Positions 1-7,334 of a DNA stretch of 8,268 nucleotides are shown here, in pieces; the stretch's first letter is position 1; each line of letters begins with the position of its first letter. The stretch lies in contig DASRNM010000112.1 of assembly GCA_035647435.1 (NCBI GenBank), positions 1-8,268 on the forward strand, in the 5' to 3' direction. Below the pieces are notes generated by a model, which was not told the origin of the DNA, did no database searches, and worked only from the letters and a program-made list of their open reading frames with translations. This DNA comes from JAAZFZ01 sp035647435 (lineage in GTDB: Bacteria > Bacillota > Clostridia > Oscillospirales > Acutalibacteraceae). Position numbers and translations under genes: made by a program.

Positions 1-11
1 GAGGTTTACAT

Positions 12-1016
12 ATGAGTGACCCGAATGTCCAGATAGAACGACAACGAAAACTTATGGGTATATTGAATGTGTTTTTTGTTTTCTTTTTTGTTCGTTGTTT
101 GGAGTATTACGTTTTTGTTCCGAAAACAGGATTTAACTCGCACGGTGTAATTACAAGCGCACTTGGAATGGCGATAATGTTTTTTTATCTGTATATTGTA
201 AACGGCAATTTGCAAGCTGTTGGCCTTATTTCAAATTACAGAAAACTATTTAAATGGTTAGGTATAGGTGCCGTTTTAAGCATCGTGCCTATAATTTTAG
301 TGATGTTAACTGAGGCTCTCAGTTATGTGAGCAGTTCAACAGATTTTGCTTTAAGCCTTTATTCATTCGGGTACAAAAAAGCTAGCAGTGGCAATGGTGT
401 TTGGCTTGCAGCAATTTCAATTTGTCTAATCACTTCTATTGTTAAGGTTACGCTTTTTGAGTCGCTTTATCGTGGTTACATTCTTGTAAGCCTCAGAAAA
501 ATAATGTCATTTAGATCTTCAAATATTATTCAATCGGTTCTATATACTCTTTGGTTTTTAATAATTCCACTTCGTTATTTGATTTGGAACACCCAAAATT
601 ACTCGGGAACTGAAATACTTAAGCTGGTTCTATTTTACATTGTATTTGAGTTTATGGCTGCTTTTAAATGGGGTTTGTTGACAAGAGCATCGGGTGCACT
701 TTGGGTAGCTTTATTTGACCATATTATTTTCGACTTCTTTTCAGAAACCATTCACTTAGTCATAAATGGAATTGACCAAAACAGGTTGCTTAGGTTGTTT
801 TTGATTCAACTTGTTTCCTTTGCGATGACATTGGTCTATTATTATTACAGAAAAAAGAAACGACCAAAACTATTCAAATCATATGGCAAGCGCAGAAAGT
901 CTAAAAAAGGCATTGTCGATAATGATTTTGATGATGAAGAATATGAAGATGAAATAGAAGTAATTGATTACCATGAGGCCATGCACAAAAAGAATATAGG
1001 CGATCGCGACATTTAA
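12..1016 (+). CDS. CPBP-like (CAAX/Abi) polytopic membrane protein, probably catalytically degenerate
   Basis: A 334-residue integral membrane protein with about eight hydrophobic segments (roughly residues 16-37, 46-62, 83-105, 130-150, 172-190, 202-222, 228-243 and 260-279). Residues 149-156 (FESLYRGY) resemble motif 1 of CPBP intramembrane proteases (EExxxRG), and 236-241 (DHIIFD) resembles the HxxxN motif. However, the first motif-1 Glu is Phe149, the expected FxxxH histidine is Phe182 (YTLWF, 178-182), and the last Asn is Asp241; only Glu150, Arg154 and His237 match. The soluble C-terminus is charge-segregated: a Lys/Arg-rich stretch (280-299) followed by an Asp/Glu-rich stretch (304-316). 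The start is the ATG at 12, seven bases after GAGG at 1-4. It is convergent with the metabolic cluster and its own operon partners lie outside the window. Known CPBP members process prenylated proteins or peptides, or protect against bacteriocins; substrate and activity here are unknown. The family call is motif-level only. Confidence 0.72.
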   Translation: MSDPNVQIERQRKLMGILNVFFVFFFVRCLEYYVFVPKTGFNSHGVITSALGMAIMFFYLYIVNGNLQAVGLISNYRKLFKWLGIGAVLSIVPIILVMLTEALSYVSSSTDFALSLYSFGYKKASSGNGVWLAAISICLITSIVKVTLFESLYRGYILVSLRKIMSFRSSNIIQSVLYTLWFLIIPLRYLIWNTQNYSGTEILKLVLFYIVFEFMAAFKWGLLTRASGALWVALFDHIIFDFFSETIHLVINGIDQNRLLRLFLIQLVSFAMTLVYYYYRKKKRPKLFKSYGKRRKSKKGIVDNDFDDEEYEDEIEVIDYHEAMHKKNIGDRDI

Positions 1017-1024
1017 TAAGCACA

Positions 1025-1060
1025 AAAAACCCCTATCACTTAATTGTGATAGGGGTTTTT
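1025..1060. terminator. Bidirectional rho-independent terminator
   Basis: A perfect 15-bp inverted repeat (left arm 1025-1039, right arm 1046-1060) surrounds a 6-nt TTAATT loop. The GC-containing core CCCCTATCAC pairs with GTGATAGGGG and is flanked by A5 on the left and T5 on the right, giving a U-run on both strands. It lies 8 bases after the plus-strand stop codon and 7 bases beyond the minus-strand DUF47 stop codon, so it can end both convergent transcripts. Confidence 0.93.
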
Positions 1061-1067
1061 ATATTTG

Positions 1068-1697
1068 TCAAGAGTTTTTCATTACTGCCACCTCAATGGC
1101 ATCTGCAGCATGTTCGCATGTGTCACAACAAAGCTCAAGGCTTTCATATATATTTTGCCAAATCATAAGCTCTCTACAATCGGTGGAGTTAACAAACAAA
1201 TTTCTCATGGCGTTTATATACATATCATCGCCTTCTGATTCAAGGTCATTGACTCTCACAATCCTGCCCTTTAAAGTAGGAGATTTTTTGAAATTTTTGA
1301 AATCCAAAACAGTCTCCCTGAGCGCATCACATATTTCACAAACAAATTTCATAAACTCAACCGCTTCCGGTTTAATTGAAGTTACATTATAGATATATAC
1401 CCCTATGAGAACGTCCTCGACATTATCCGTTACACTGTCAAGCTCCTCGGAGAGCAGCATTATATCTTCTCTGTCGATGGGGGGCAAAAACTCCTTTGAA
1501 AGCGCCTCGACTAACTCTCTTTTAACAACATCAGCCTCGTTTTCAATTTTATGAACCCTCTTAACGGCGTCGAGCAAATCAAAAGAATCAAAATTTTCAA
1601 GAGTTTTTGCAACCTCTTGAGCTGCCATACAAGAAAGTTCAGCATGTTTAATAAATACATCAAAATAATTAATACGTTTAATGCGTTTGTTTTTCAT
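1068..1697 (-). CDS. DUF47 family (PhoU-like) phosphate transport accessory protein
   Basis: A 209-residue soluble, helix-rich protein of the usual DUF47/TIGR00153 length. Two PhoU-like halves carry acidic metal-binding-type motifs: HKIENEADVVKREL at 49-62 and VNDLESEGDDMY at 149-160, plus FLPPIDREDI at 70-79 and LDSVTDNVEDV at 86-96. DUF47 proteins are commonly encoded next to PiT permeases and are thought to modulate phosphate uptake by them. That arrangement is seen here: the gene starts 12 bases after the PiT stop, and its AAGGAG ribosome binding site overlaps the PiT stop codon (TAAGGAG), suggesting coupled expression. The ATG at 1695-1697 is the start; the N-terminus is basic (MKNKRIKRIN). 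It is the last gene of the cluster, 7 bases before the terminator. The family call is firm; the regulatory role is inferred from the family. Confidence 0.93.
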   Translation of the reverse strand: MKNKRIKRINYFDVFIKHAELSCMAAQEVAKTLENFDSFDLLDAVKRVHKIENEADVVKRELVEALSKEFLPPIDREDIMLLSEELDSVTDNVEDVLIGVYIYNVTSIKPEAVEFMKFVCEICDALRETVLDFKNFKKSPTLKGRIVRVNDLESEGDDMYINAMRNLFVNSTDCRELMIWQNIYESLELCCDTCEHAADAIEVAVMKNS

Positions 1698-1709
1698 AAT
1701 CTTTTCTCC

Positions 1710-2762
1710 TTAAAATACCCTTAAAAACAAAATAGCCATAAGGTACCCAATCGCTCCACATCCCGGGAAGGTAAGCACCCAAGCATAAACCATTTCTTTA
1801 ACAACTTTCCAGTTGACATATGATAATCTTTTTGCGGCACCCACACCCATTATTGCAGTTGTTTTAGTATGTGTAGTGCTCACAGGCATACCCGCCAATG
1901 ATGAAATTAATAAACAAATCGTGGCTGCCAAATCAGCAGAAAATCCTTGATATTTTTCAAGCTTAACCATATCCATGCCCACTGATTTAATTATCTTGTA
2001 ACCGCCTATTGATGTGCCCAAAGCCATGACAACGGAGCATACTACCATCAGCCATATAGGGATAACAAAGGTTGATGTGTTTGCATTGCCCTGCGCTAGA
2101 AAAATACCGAGCAAAAAGACTCCAATAAATTTTTGACCGTCTTGTGCACCGTGCATAAACGCCATTGCTGCGCCACCGAACACCTCGGCATTCTTGAAAA
2201 ATTTGTCTGCCTTTGACCTTCTTACGTTTTTGAACAAACGTCCAATGAGCTTAACCGTGGCAAAGCCAAGGAAAAAGCCGAGAAATGTTGACAAAAACAA
2301 TCCGTAAATTACCTTTATCCACTCGCTGCCGTTAATGCCATCAAGTCCTCGATTGACAGCTATTGCCGCACCGGAGATGCCTGCAATCAAAGCATGGCTT
2401 TCACTTGTAGGTATTCCAAAATACCATGCCGCTGTTGCCCACGTTACTATTGCAACCATTGCAGCGCACAGCGCTATAAGAGCAAAATTCGAGTCATTTC
2501 CGAAATCGACCAAATTATATATTGTTTGTGCAACTGTTGCATTGATTGCGGTCATTACCAAAACACCCAAAAAATTAAAGATAGACGCCATTGCAATAGC
2601 CGAACGAACACCAATGCAACGAGTTGACACACAAGTCGCTATGGCGTTTGGGGCATCTGTCCACCCATTGACTAGGATGGCGCCCAAAGTCAAAAGAGAT
2701 ATTACGAGCAGTGCAGGATTTGAAACGCACTGACTTAAGAATTCCTGAAATCCAATGGTCAA
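1710..2762 (-). CDS. pit: PiT-family inorganic phosphate permease
   Basis: A 350-residue multi-pass membrane protein that imports inorganic phosphate with a cation (H+ or Na+), judged by family. It shows the PiT inverted-repeat signatures: GWTDAPNA at 33-40 (family GANDVANA), IPTSESHALIAG at 117-128, MHGAQDGQKFIG at 203-214, GTSIGGYKIIKSVG at 249-262, and the second-half block GFSADLAA at 273-280 through PVSTTHTKTTAIMGVG at 293-308. About ten membrane segments are visible and the gene looks full length. The start is TTG at 2760-2762: a GAGG lies 7 bases upstream, and the nearest upstream in-register ATG (2773-2775) meets a stop codon three codons later. The gene sits 22 bases after the fumarase beta gene and 12 bases before its DUF47 partner. 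Some PiT members carry sulfate (CysP), but the DUF47 neighbour favours phosphate. Confidence 0.93.
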   Translation of the reverse strand: MTIGFQEFLSQCVSNPALLVISLLTLGAILVNGWTDAPNAIATCVSTRCIGVRSAIAMASIFNFLGVLVMTAINATVAQTIYNLVDFGNDSNFALIALCAAMVAIVTWATAAWYFGIPTSESHALIAGISGAAIAVNRGLDGINGSEWIKVIYGLFLSTFLGFFLGFATVKLIGRLFKNVRRSKADKFFKNAEVFGGAAMAFMHGAQDGQKFIGVFLLGIFLAQGNANTSTFVIPIWLMVVCSVVMALGTSIGGYKIIKSVGMDMVKLEKYQGFSADLAATICLLISSLAGMPVSTTHTKTTAIMGVGAAKRLSYVNWKVVKEMVYAWVLTFPGCGAIGYLMAILFLRVF

Positions 2763-2766
2763 ATTA

Positions 2767-2773
2767 CCACCTC
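2767..2773 (-). promoter_or_regulatory. Ribosome binding site fixing a TTG start for the PiT gene
   Basis: On the minus strand, GAGGTGG is followed by TAAT and then TTG at 2762-2760. The GAGG core is 7 bases from TTG. The overlapping ATG at 2775-2773 reads ATG AGG TGG TAA and is dead. No other initiation codon fits this site in the permease frame. Confidence 0.75.
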
Positions 2774-2784
2774 ATAAAAATAAT

Positions 2785-3327
2785 TTATTGCTTATTGTTA
2801 ACTTTAAAAACATTGTTACCTTTGCAGTCGATTGCAACAATAACGGGGAAATTTTTTAACACAAGCCTCTTTATGCTTTCACACCCTAAATCTTTAAAGG
2901 CAATTTCTTCGCATTCTGTAATGCATTTTGCCGCAAGTGCTCCTGCACCGCCTATTGCGCAAAAATAAACACTTTCGTTTTCTACTATTGATTTGCATAC
3001 GTCATCATTTCTTTCACCTTTACCAACCATGGCACAAAGACCTTTCCCCAGCAATGCTGGAGTGTAAGGGTCCATTCTGCCGGAGGTTGTTGGGCCACAA
3101 CTACCGATAACCGTGCCTGGTCTGGCTGGTGTTGGGCCTGCGTAGTAAATGCATGCACCCGCAAGTTCAAAGGGAAGTGTTTCTTCATTATTTATCATTT
3201 CACATATTCTTTTGTGTGCGGCATCTCTTGAAGTATAGACATCTCCGGATAAGAACACCCTGTCATTAACTCTTAAATCTTTTGCCTTTTCTTTTAGCTG
3301 TGCGGTGTTTAGATATAATTCCGCCAT
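2785..3327 (-). CDS. Class I fumarase / tartrate dehydratase-type hydro-lyase, beta subunit
   Basis: A 180-residue protein matching the C-terminal domain of Fe-S class I fumarases as a free beta subunit. Conserved blocks are LSGDVYTSRDAAHKR (26-40), YYAGPTPARPG (61-71), IGSCGPTTSGRMD (74-86), GKG (102-104), GGAGALAA (126-133), EEIAFKDLG (140-148) and FPVIVAIDCKGN (160-171). In two-subunit enzymes this chain pairs with an alpha chain bearing the 4Fe-4S cluster to hydrate fumarate to malate, or to dehydrate a related hydroxy acid. No alpha subunit is encoded in the window; the upstream neighbour is a DivIVA-like gene, 20 bases away. The start is ATG at 3325-3327 with GAGG 8 bases upstream; an out-of-frame ATG overlaps the spacer at 3330-3332. 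Substrate (fumarate or L-tartrate) cannot be decided from this subunit. Confidence 0.92.
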   Translation of the reverse strand: MAELYLNTAQLKEKAKDLRVNDRVFLSGDVYTSRDAAHKRICEMINNEETLPFELAGACIYYAGPTPARPGTVIGSCGPTTSGRMDPYTPALLGKGLCAMVGKGERNDDVCKSIVENESVYFCAIGGAGALAAKCITECEEIAFKDLGCESIKRLVLKNFPVIVAIDCKGNNVFKVNNKQ

Positions 3328-3347
3328 ACATATTACCTCACTGCTCT

Positions 3348-4385
3348 TTAATCATTTTCACCTGTAAACTTGTCCACAAGCTTGTCAACTTCATCATCAT
3401 CTATTTCAACAGTTTTAGAAATGCCTGATAAATCAATGTCAAAAAACTCTCTCAATTTTGAAACTTTATTTTCGTCTTTTTTTTCCTCTGTGTCTTTTTT
3501 TTCCTCTGTGTCTTTTTTATTCGCTTGGTTGTGATGTGCAATTCTATCCATAACCTCGTCGTTGTTATCATTTGAGAAGTCATCCTCCTGCAGGAATTCA
3601 TCTTCATTATCTTTTTCTATTTTTTCTGATTCTTGCGAATCTTCTTCAAAATTAAATCCTGCGGAAGCTAACATAATGTCCAAATCACGCAACGAATCCT
3701 GAGCTTTCAAAATCGCACTTTCATCGCCCTGCCCATAATCCTTTTGAAAATCTTCTGTCTCGTTTTTGAAAAGTTCAACATCGTCGCTTTGCGTGCTTTC
3801 TTTATCGACTTCTTCCTCTTTTTCTTCAATTGCCTCGTCAACATCTAAATCGTTTTGGTTGACGTTTGTTATATCATAATTCTTTTGCTTATCAACCTCA
3901 CCCTCTGAAATAGTTTCTTCACCTTTTTTCTCATTATCTAAGCCATCTATGTAATCGGCTTCGTTGTATTGCTCAATGTCTTCTTTAACAAATTTAGAGT
4001 CCTCGGTTTCTGTAATAACAGAATCCTCAATTACAAACCCGCCTGTTTTTTGTTCGCTAAATATAGGTTTCTCTTCCTTTTTTGGGGCTGTAGATGTTTC
4101 TTTGCCCGAGGCAATTCTATCCTCGCATGCGACAATTTGAAGCTTCAGCGATTCGTTTTGCACCTTAAGCTCATCATTGTTCTTCTTGATCATATCAACA
4201 GCATTGCGTGCGGTAGTCAATTGACTTTGCAAATGGGCAACAGATTTTTCGAGCTCCTGAGTTCTTTGCCCTTCGTTTTCACGAAACTCAACAAGCTCAC
4301 CCCTTAAATGCTCTATATATTTTAGCACATCTTCTTTATTAAACCCTCCGAATGGAGCGTTTCTAAATTGATGATCAGAATCCAT
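3348..4385 (-). CDS. DivIVA-like N-terminal coiled-coil protein with acidic disordered linker
   Basis: A 345-residue cytoplasmic protein. The N-terminus, FRNAPFGGFNKEDVLKYIEHL at 7-27, resembles the DivIVA N-terminal lipid-binding hairpin as found in clostridial DivIVA-domain proteins, with aromatic and Gly residues at 12-15. A heptad-like coiled coil follows (about 20-92). Residues about 98-220 and 247-308 are strongly Glu/Asp/Lys-rich, low in complexity and probably disordered, interrupted by a likely amphipathic helix (about 224-243, AILKAQDSLRDLDIMLASAG). The C-terminus (308-340, including LREFFDIDLSGISKTVEI) is again ordered-looking and may be a docking segment. A hexapeptide repeat KKDTEE lies at 290-301. 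Start ATG at 4383-4385, with AGGAGGG 5 bases upstream. It begins 20 bases after the propeller-like gene. DivIVA proteins mark poles and septa at negatively curved membrane; that role here is inferred. It is not classical DivIVA, which is shorter and lacks the long acidic linker. Confidence 0.75.
   Translation of the reverse strand: MDSDHQFRNAPFGGFNKEDVLKYIEHLRGELVEFRENEGQRTQELEKSVAHLQSQLTTARNAVDMIKKNNDELKVQNESLKLQIVACEDRIASGKETSTAPKKEEKPIFSEQKTGGFVIEDSVITETEDSKFVKEDIEQYNEADYIDGLDNEKKGEETISEGEVDKQKNYDITNVNQNDLDVDEAIEEKEEEVDKESTQSDDVELFKNETEDFQKDYGQGDESAILKAQDSLRDLDIMLASAGFNFEEDSQESEKIEKDNEDEFLQEDDFSNDNNDEVMDRIAHHNQANKKDTEEKKDTEEKKDENKVSKLREFFDIDLSGISKTVEIDDDEVDKLVDKFTGEND
3474..3518 (-). repeat. 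18-bp in-frame tandem repeat with A8 tracts
   Basis: Two full 18-base units (3474-3491 and 3492-3509) and a partial third (3510-3518) lie within the DivIVA-like gene. On the coding strand each full unit contains an A8 run; the partial unit has A6. They encode the repeated KKDTEE hexapeptide in the acidic linker. The length is a multiple of three, so unit gain or loss keeps the frame, while slippage within an A8 run would not. Confidence 0.88.
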
Positions 4386-4405
4386 GATAACCCTCCTATC
4401 ATTTT

Positions 4406-6349
4406 TCAGACTGTTACATTCATAATTCCAGTTACGCCGTTATCTAAAAGTTCGTTCCTCCCGTTTCCACTATATATATATAAATCTCCTTGAGAGCCTT
4501 CTGTTTTATCCTTAATGTATGCAATGTGATTGGAGTCAGAATATACAATATCGCTTATTGATATTCCTTGCGATAGTAAACTGTTTTTACCGTTGGCATA
4601 AACATAAACATCAACCGAGCTGCCAATGTTTTGTGTGTCGCTTTCACATAAATACAAAATGTCATTATCAAAATCATTCATATCAAGTATCTTGTTGTTG
4701 ATTTTAATCTTTTCGTTTTCGTTGAATACAAATAGAGAACCCGTATCCTTGTTGTCATCAAGTTTTAGATAGTACACACCGTTGTTTGTGCAAATATACT
4801 CAGTCACATTGGTGTCTATAACCTTTTTTTCCGATACCCCATATTGGGTTATGCTGCTTATGCTTAATGTTGATTTATCACCGTAGTTATCTTTAACCAT
4901 TGCAATTAATGCGGAGCCATCATTATAAAATGAGAAAACAGATTTTTTTACGGGATATCCGTTTAAGCTGATGGAATCTTCGCTACCTGCCGGGTTTGAA
5001 AGTTGATATTCAGGCTCTGTCATTGCGCTCTCTATTATAGAAATGGCGTATTCTGACGCATTGTCGCCGTTTGCTTGGGAAATATCCAAAACATCATTAA
5101 TGCTAATGGGGCTTTCTTCTGCTGTTATATAGTCGGTATATATATAAACAACTCGCGGCTCACCCTTTTTGGAATACTCTAAAACATTACTAATACTAAT
5201 GTTTTCGGCAAGCTTGTGCTCTGCCGAACCGTCATACGCATAACACGTATATGTCGGGAAAACAAGATTACCATCAGCTAACTTTTCTTCTAATTGTGCT
5301 CTAAAATCATCTCTACCGAGTTTTTTATCGTATTCATCAACAGCCTTTTTGTAGCTGACTAAATCGTATGCATTAAACCCTAAAAGTGATATCTTATAGT
5401 CGTCTTTAACAGGTTCTTGTAGTTGAGAGTCGGAGCTGAGCTTGTCGTCTGAAATAATGTTTCGCCACGATACACCCATTTCGCTTTTTTTGAAATAGTA
5501 CAAGTTATCGCCACATTTATAGTCATCATAATTGACATGAACAACATCATCAGCGATTTTTTCAACTCCGCTTGTATCAGATATTATTTTGAGTGTAAAA
5601 GCTTCTTCACCCTCACCTTTTTGAGTAGTAAAAACAAATTGTACTTCTTCTTGTGATTCATATAAATGAGCGTCTTCCACATAAATGTCAAGTTGCTCAG
5701 AAACCTGACCAGGGGTGTATCTCATGAGAACACGTTTTGCATCCAGTGTTTTAATGAAAAACACAACTGCATTCTTTGTGTAAAAAGCCTTCTCAATTCC
5801 CTTCGAAATCTCCTCAGATTTGCCTTTATTAATGTCATAATTATAAAGGGTACTACTGCCTGCACTTTTTTTGGAGTATATTAAATACTCCCCTTGAGAA
5901 CTCAACCTATAGTCCTGCAAAACACCGCTCACGACAATTTCCCCACCACTTTGCAGTGATTTCATGTTTCGAGTTGAGCACGAGTAAATATCAAACATAT
6001 CATTGCCTTTTGAAGATGCTACAGAATAAAACAAGTGTTTCCCGTCATTTGTAAATATCACATCTCCATATGCATTGTTTTGTAAATCTGCCTCAAAGCT
6101 GTTCGTTTTGAGCAAAACATCACCGTTTTTTTCATATATAACGGCATAGTCAATGTCTTTTTTATTGAAATTCGATACTATCGCCATCAATCCCACAAGT
6201 GCAATGGCTGTTGTGGCAATGACGGCAACAATAAAAGCTTTTTTTGTTTTTAACTCGCGGAAATCTTTAATGATTTTTAAGTCCCCTGTTTGTGTTGTTT
6301 CAGAGGTCTGATGGAAGCTATCAACTTTATTTGTAAAGTTATCCGTCAT
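4406..6349 (-). CDS. Membrane-anchored extracytoplasmic beta-propeller-like protein, function unknown
   Basis: A 647-residue protein with a 37-residue hydrophilic N-terminus, one hydrophobic segment (about 38-59) preceded by Lys/Arg residues, and a large outside domain: a type II, N-in topology with no cleavable signal evident. The ectodomain holds degenerate repeats of about 45-50 residues, each pairing a 'D/NG-hydrophobic-Y' strand with a 'DIYxY'-like strand, for example 95-124, 145-175, 520-545, 560-590 and 600-630, resembling TolB/WD40-type propeller blades. A more helical, charged insertion (about 325-445, including YKKAVDEYDKKLGRDDF) interrupts the repeats. No catalytic motif was recognised. 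Start ATG at 6347-6349 with CGGAG 6 bases upstream. It follows the transketolase C-terminal gene by 36 bases and precedes the DivIVA-like gene by 20 bases. Plausible roles are a surface sensor, a cell-envelope assembly factor or a ligand-binding protein; none is demonstrated. The fold is inferred by eye. Confidence 0.7.
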   Translation of the reverse strand: MTDNFTNKVDSFHQTSETTQTGDLKIIKDFRELKTKKAFIVAVIATTAIALVGLMAIVSNFNKKDIDYAVIYEKNGDVLLKTNSFEADLQNNAYGDVIFTNDGKHLFYSVASSKGNDMFDIYSCSTRNMKSLQSGGEIVVSGVLQDYRLSSQGEYLIYSKKSAGSSTLYNYDINKGKSEEISKGIEKAFYTKNAVVFFIKTLDAKRVLMRYTPGQVSEQLDIYVEDAHLYESQEEVQFVFTTQKGEGEEAFTLKIISDTSGVEKIADDVVHVNYDDYKCGDNLYYFKKSEMGVSWRNIISDDKLSSDSQLQEPVKDDYKISLLGFNAYDLVSYKKAVDEYDKKLGRDDFRAQLEEKLADGNLVFPTYTCYAYDGSAEHKLAENISISNVLEYSKKGEPRVVYIYTDYITAEESPISINDVLDISQANGDNASEYAISIIESAMTEPEYQLSNPAGSEDSISLNGYPVKKSVFSFYNDGSALIAMVKDNYGDKSTLSISSITQYGVSEKKVIDTNVTEYICTNNGVYYLKLDDNKDTGSLFVFNENEKIKINNKILDMNDFDNDILYLCESDTQNIGSSVDVYVYANGKNSLLSQGISISDIVYSDSNHIAYIKDKTEGSQGDLYIYSGNGRNELLDNGVTGIMNVTV

Positions 6350-6385
6350 GTCAATCTCCGATAATTATTTCAAAAATGTACACGA

Positions 6386-7330
6386 TTATTTTATTGAAAC
6401 CGCCTTTTTAGCCTTTTGAACAATATGCTCTGCATCAAGCCCAAAAAGATGAAGCAACTCAACTGCAGGGCCTGATTTGCCGAACACATCCTCAACCCCA
6501 ACCCTAAGGACGGGAACAGGATAATTCTCGCTCAGCACCTCTGAAACGGCTCCGCCAAGACCACCAATAATGTTGTGCTCCTCAACAGTAACAACTGCGC
6601 CCGTTTTCTTCGCCGCATTTATTATAATATCTTTATCAATAGGCTTTATTGTGTGGATATTAATAACCTTTGCGCTTATCCCTTCACTCTCAAGCTGCTT
6701 TTGTGCAATTAATGCTTCATTGACCATAAGACCTGTTGCGATAATTGTTACATCTTCACCGTCAACAAGCTCAACGCCTTTTCCGATTTCAAACTTATAG
6801 TTTTCGTCAAAAATTCTCGGCACTGCAAGCCTGCCAAATCTTAGATAAACGGGGCCGTCGTACTCTGCCGCCGCAAAAACAGCGGCACGAGCTTCAATAT
6901 CATCAGCGGGGTTTATTATAACCATGCCGGGGATTGACCTCATAAGTGCGATATCCTCGCAGCACTGGTGGCTAGCTCCGTCCTCACCAACTGAAATGCC
7001 AGCATGAGTTGCGCCTATTTTTACATTCAAATGAGGATATGCAATTGTGTTGCGAACCTGCTCAAATGCTCTACCAGCAGCAAACATCGCAAAGGTGCTT
7101 GCAAAGACAGTATAGCCAACGGTCGAGAGCCCACCTGCTATACCCATCATGTTACACTCGGCAATACCTGTGTTAAAAAATCTTTCAGGAAAAGCTTTTC
7201 TAAACATGGCTGTTTTTGTCGCTGCCGCAAGGTCGGCATCCAAAACCACTACTTTATCGTTTTTTTCACCTAATTCAACAAGTGCCTTACCGTAAGCGTC
7301 TCTTGTTGCTATTTTAATCACATCTGACAT
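6386..7330 (-). CDS. Transketolase, C-terminal subunit
   Basis: A 314-residue protein corresponding to the pyrimidine-binding (Pyr) and C-terminal domains of transketolase, encoded separately from the N-terminal half. Visible elements are LDADLAAATKT (30-40), NTGIAECNMMGIAGGLS (53-69) with the family catalytic Glu at 58, THAGISVGEDGASHQ (108-121) and VEEHNIIGGLGGAV (249-262). With the N-terminal subunit it should form the thiamine-diphosphate enzyme that transfers two-carbon units between pentose, triose and hexose phosphates in the cytoplasm. The start is ATG at 7328-7330, four bases after the upstream stop and 8 bases after GGAGGG (7339-7344). An upstream ATG at 7447 would add 39 residues inside the neighbouring gene and was rejected. 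The two subunits are tightly coupled. Related TPP enzymes such as DXS are fused single chains; sequence and pairing favour transketolase. Confidence 0.94.
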   Translation of the reverse strand: MSDVIKIATRDAYGKALVELGEKNDKVVVLDADLAAATKTAMFRKAFPERFFNTGIAECNMMGIAGGLSTVGYTVFASTFAMFAAGRAFEQVRNTIAYPHLNVKIGATHAGISVGEDGASHQCCEDIALMRSIPGMVIINPADDIEARAAVFAAAEYDGPVYLRFGRLAVPRIFDENYKFEIGKGVELVDGEDVTIIATGLMVNEALIAQKQLESEGISAKVINIHTIKPIDKDIIINAAKKTGAVVTVEEHNIIGGLGGAVSEVLSENYPVPVLRVGVEDVFGKSGPAVELLHLFGLDAEHIVQKAKKAVSIK

Positions 7331-7334
7331 GTGC

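Noticed and set aside
2335..2733. A 132-codon open frame on the plus strand opposite the PiT gene.
   Set aside because: It is antisense to a well-conserved membrane protein gene, its composition mirrors that gene, and no ribosome binding site or known motif is evident.
4471..4482. A (TA)6 simple repeat near the end of the propeller-like gene.
   Set aside because: It is short and encodes the ordinary strand sequence YIY within a repeat blade; there is no sign of separate function.
6350..6385. The 36-base gap before the propeller-like gene as an internal promoter or terminator.
   Set aside because: It contains a TTGAAA-like hexamer but no properly spaced -10 before the start codon, and no hairpin; nothing supports a site there beyond the ribosome binding site.
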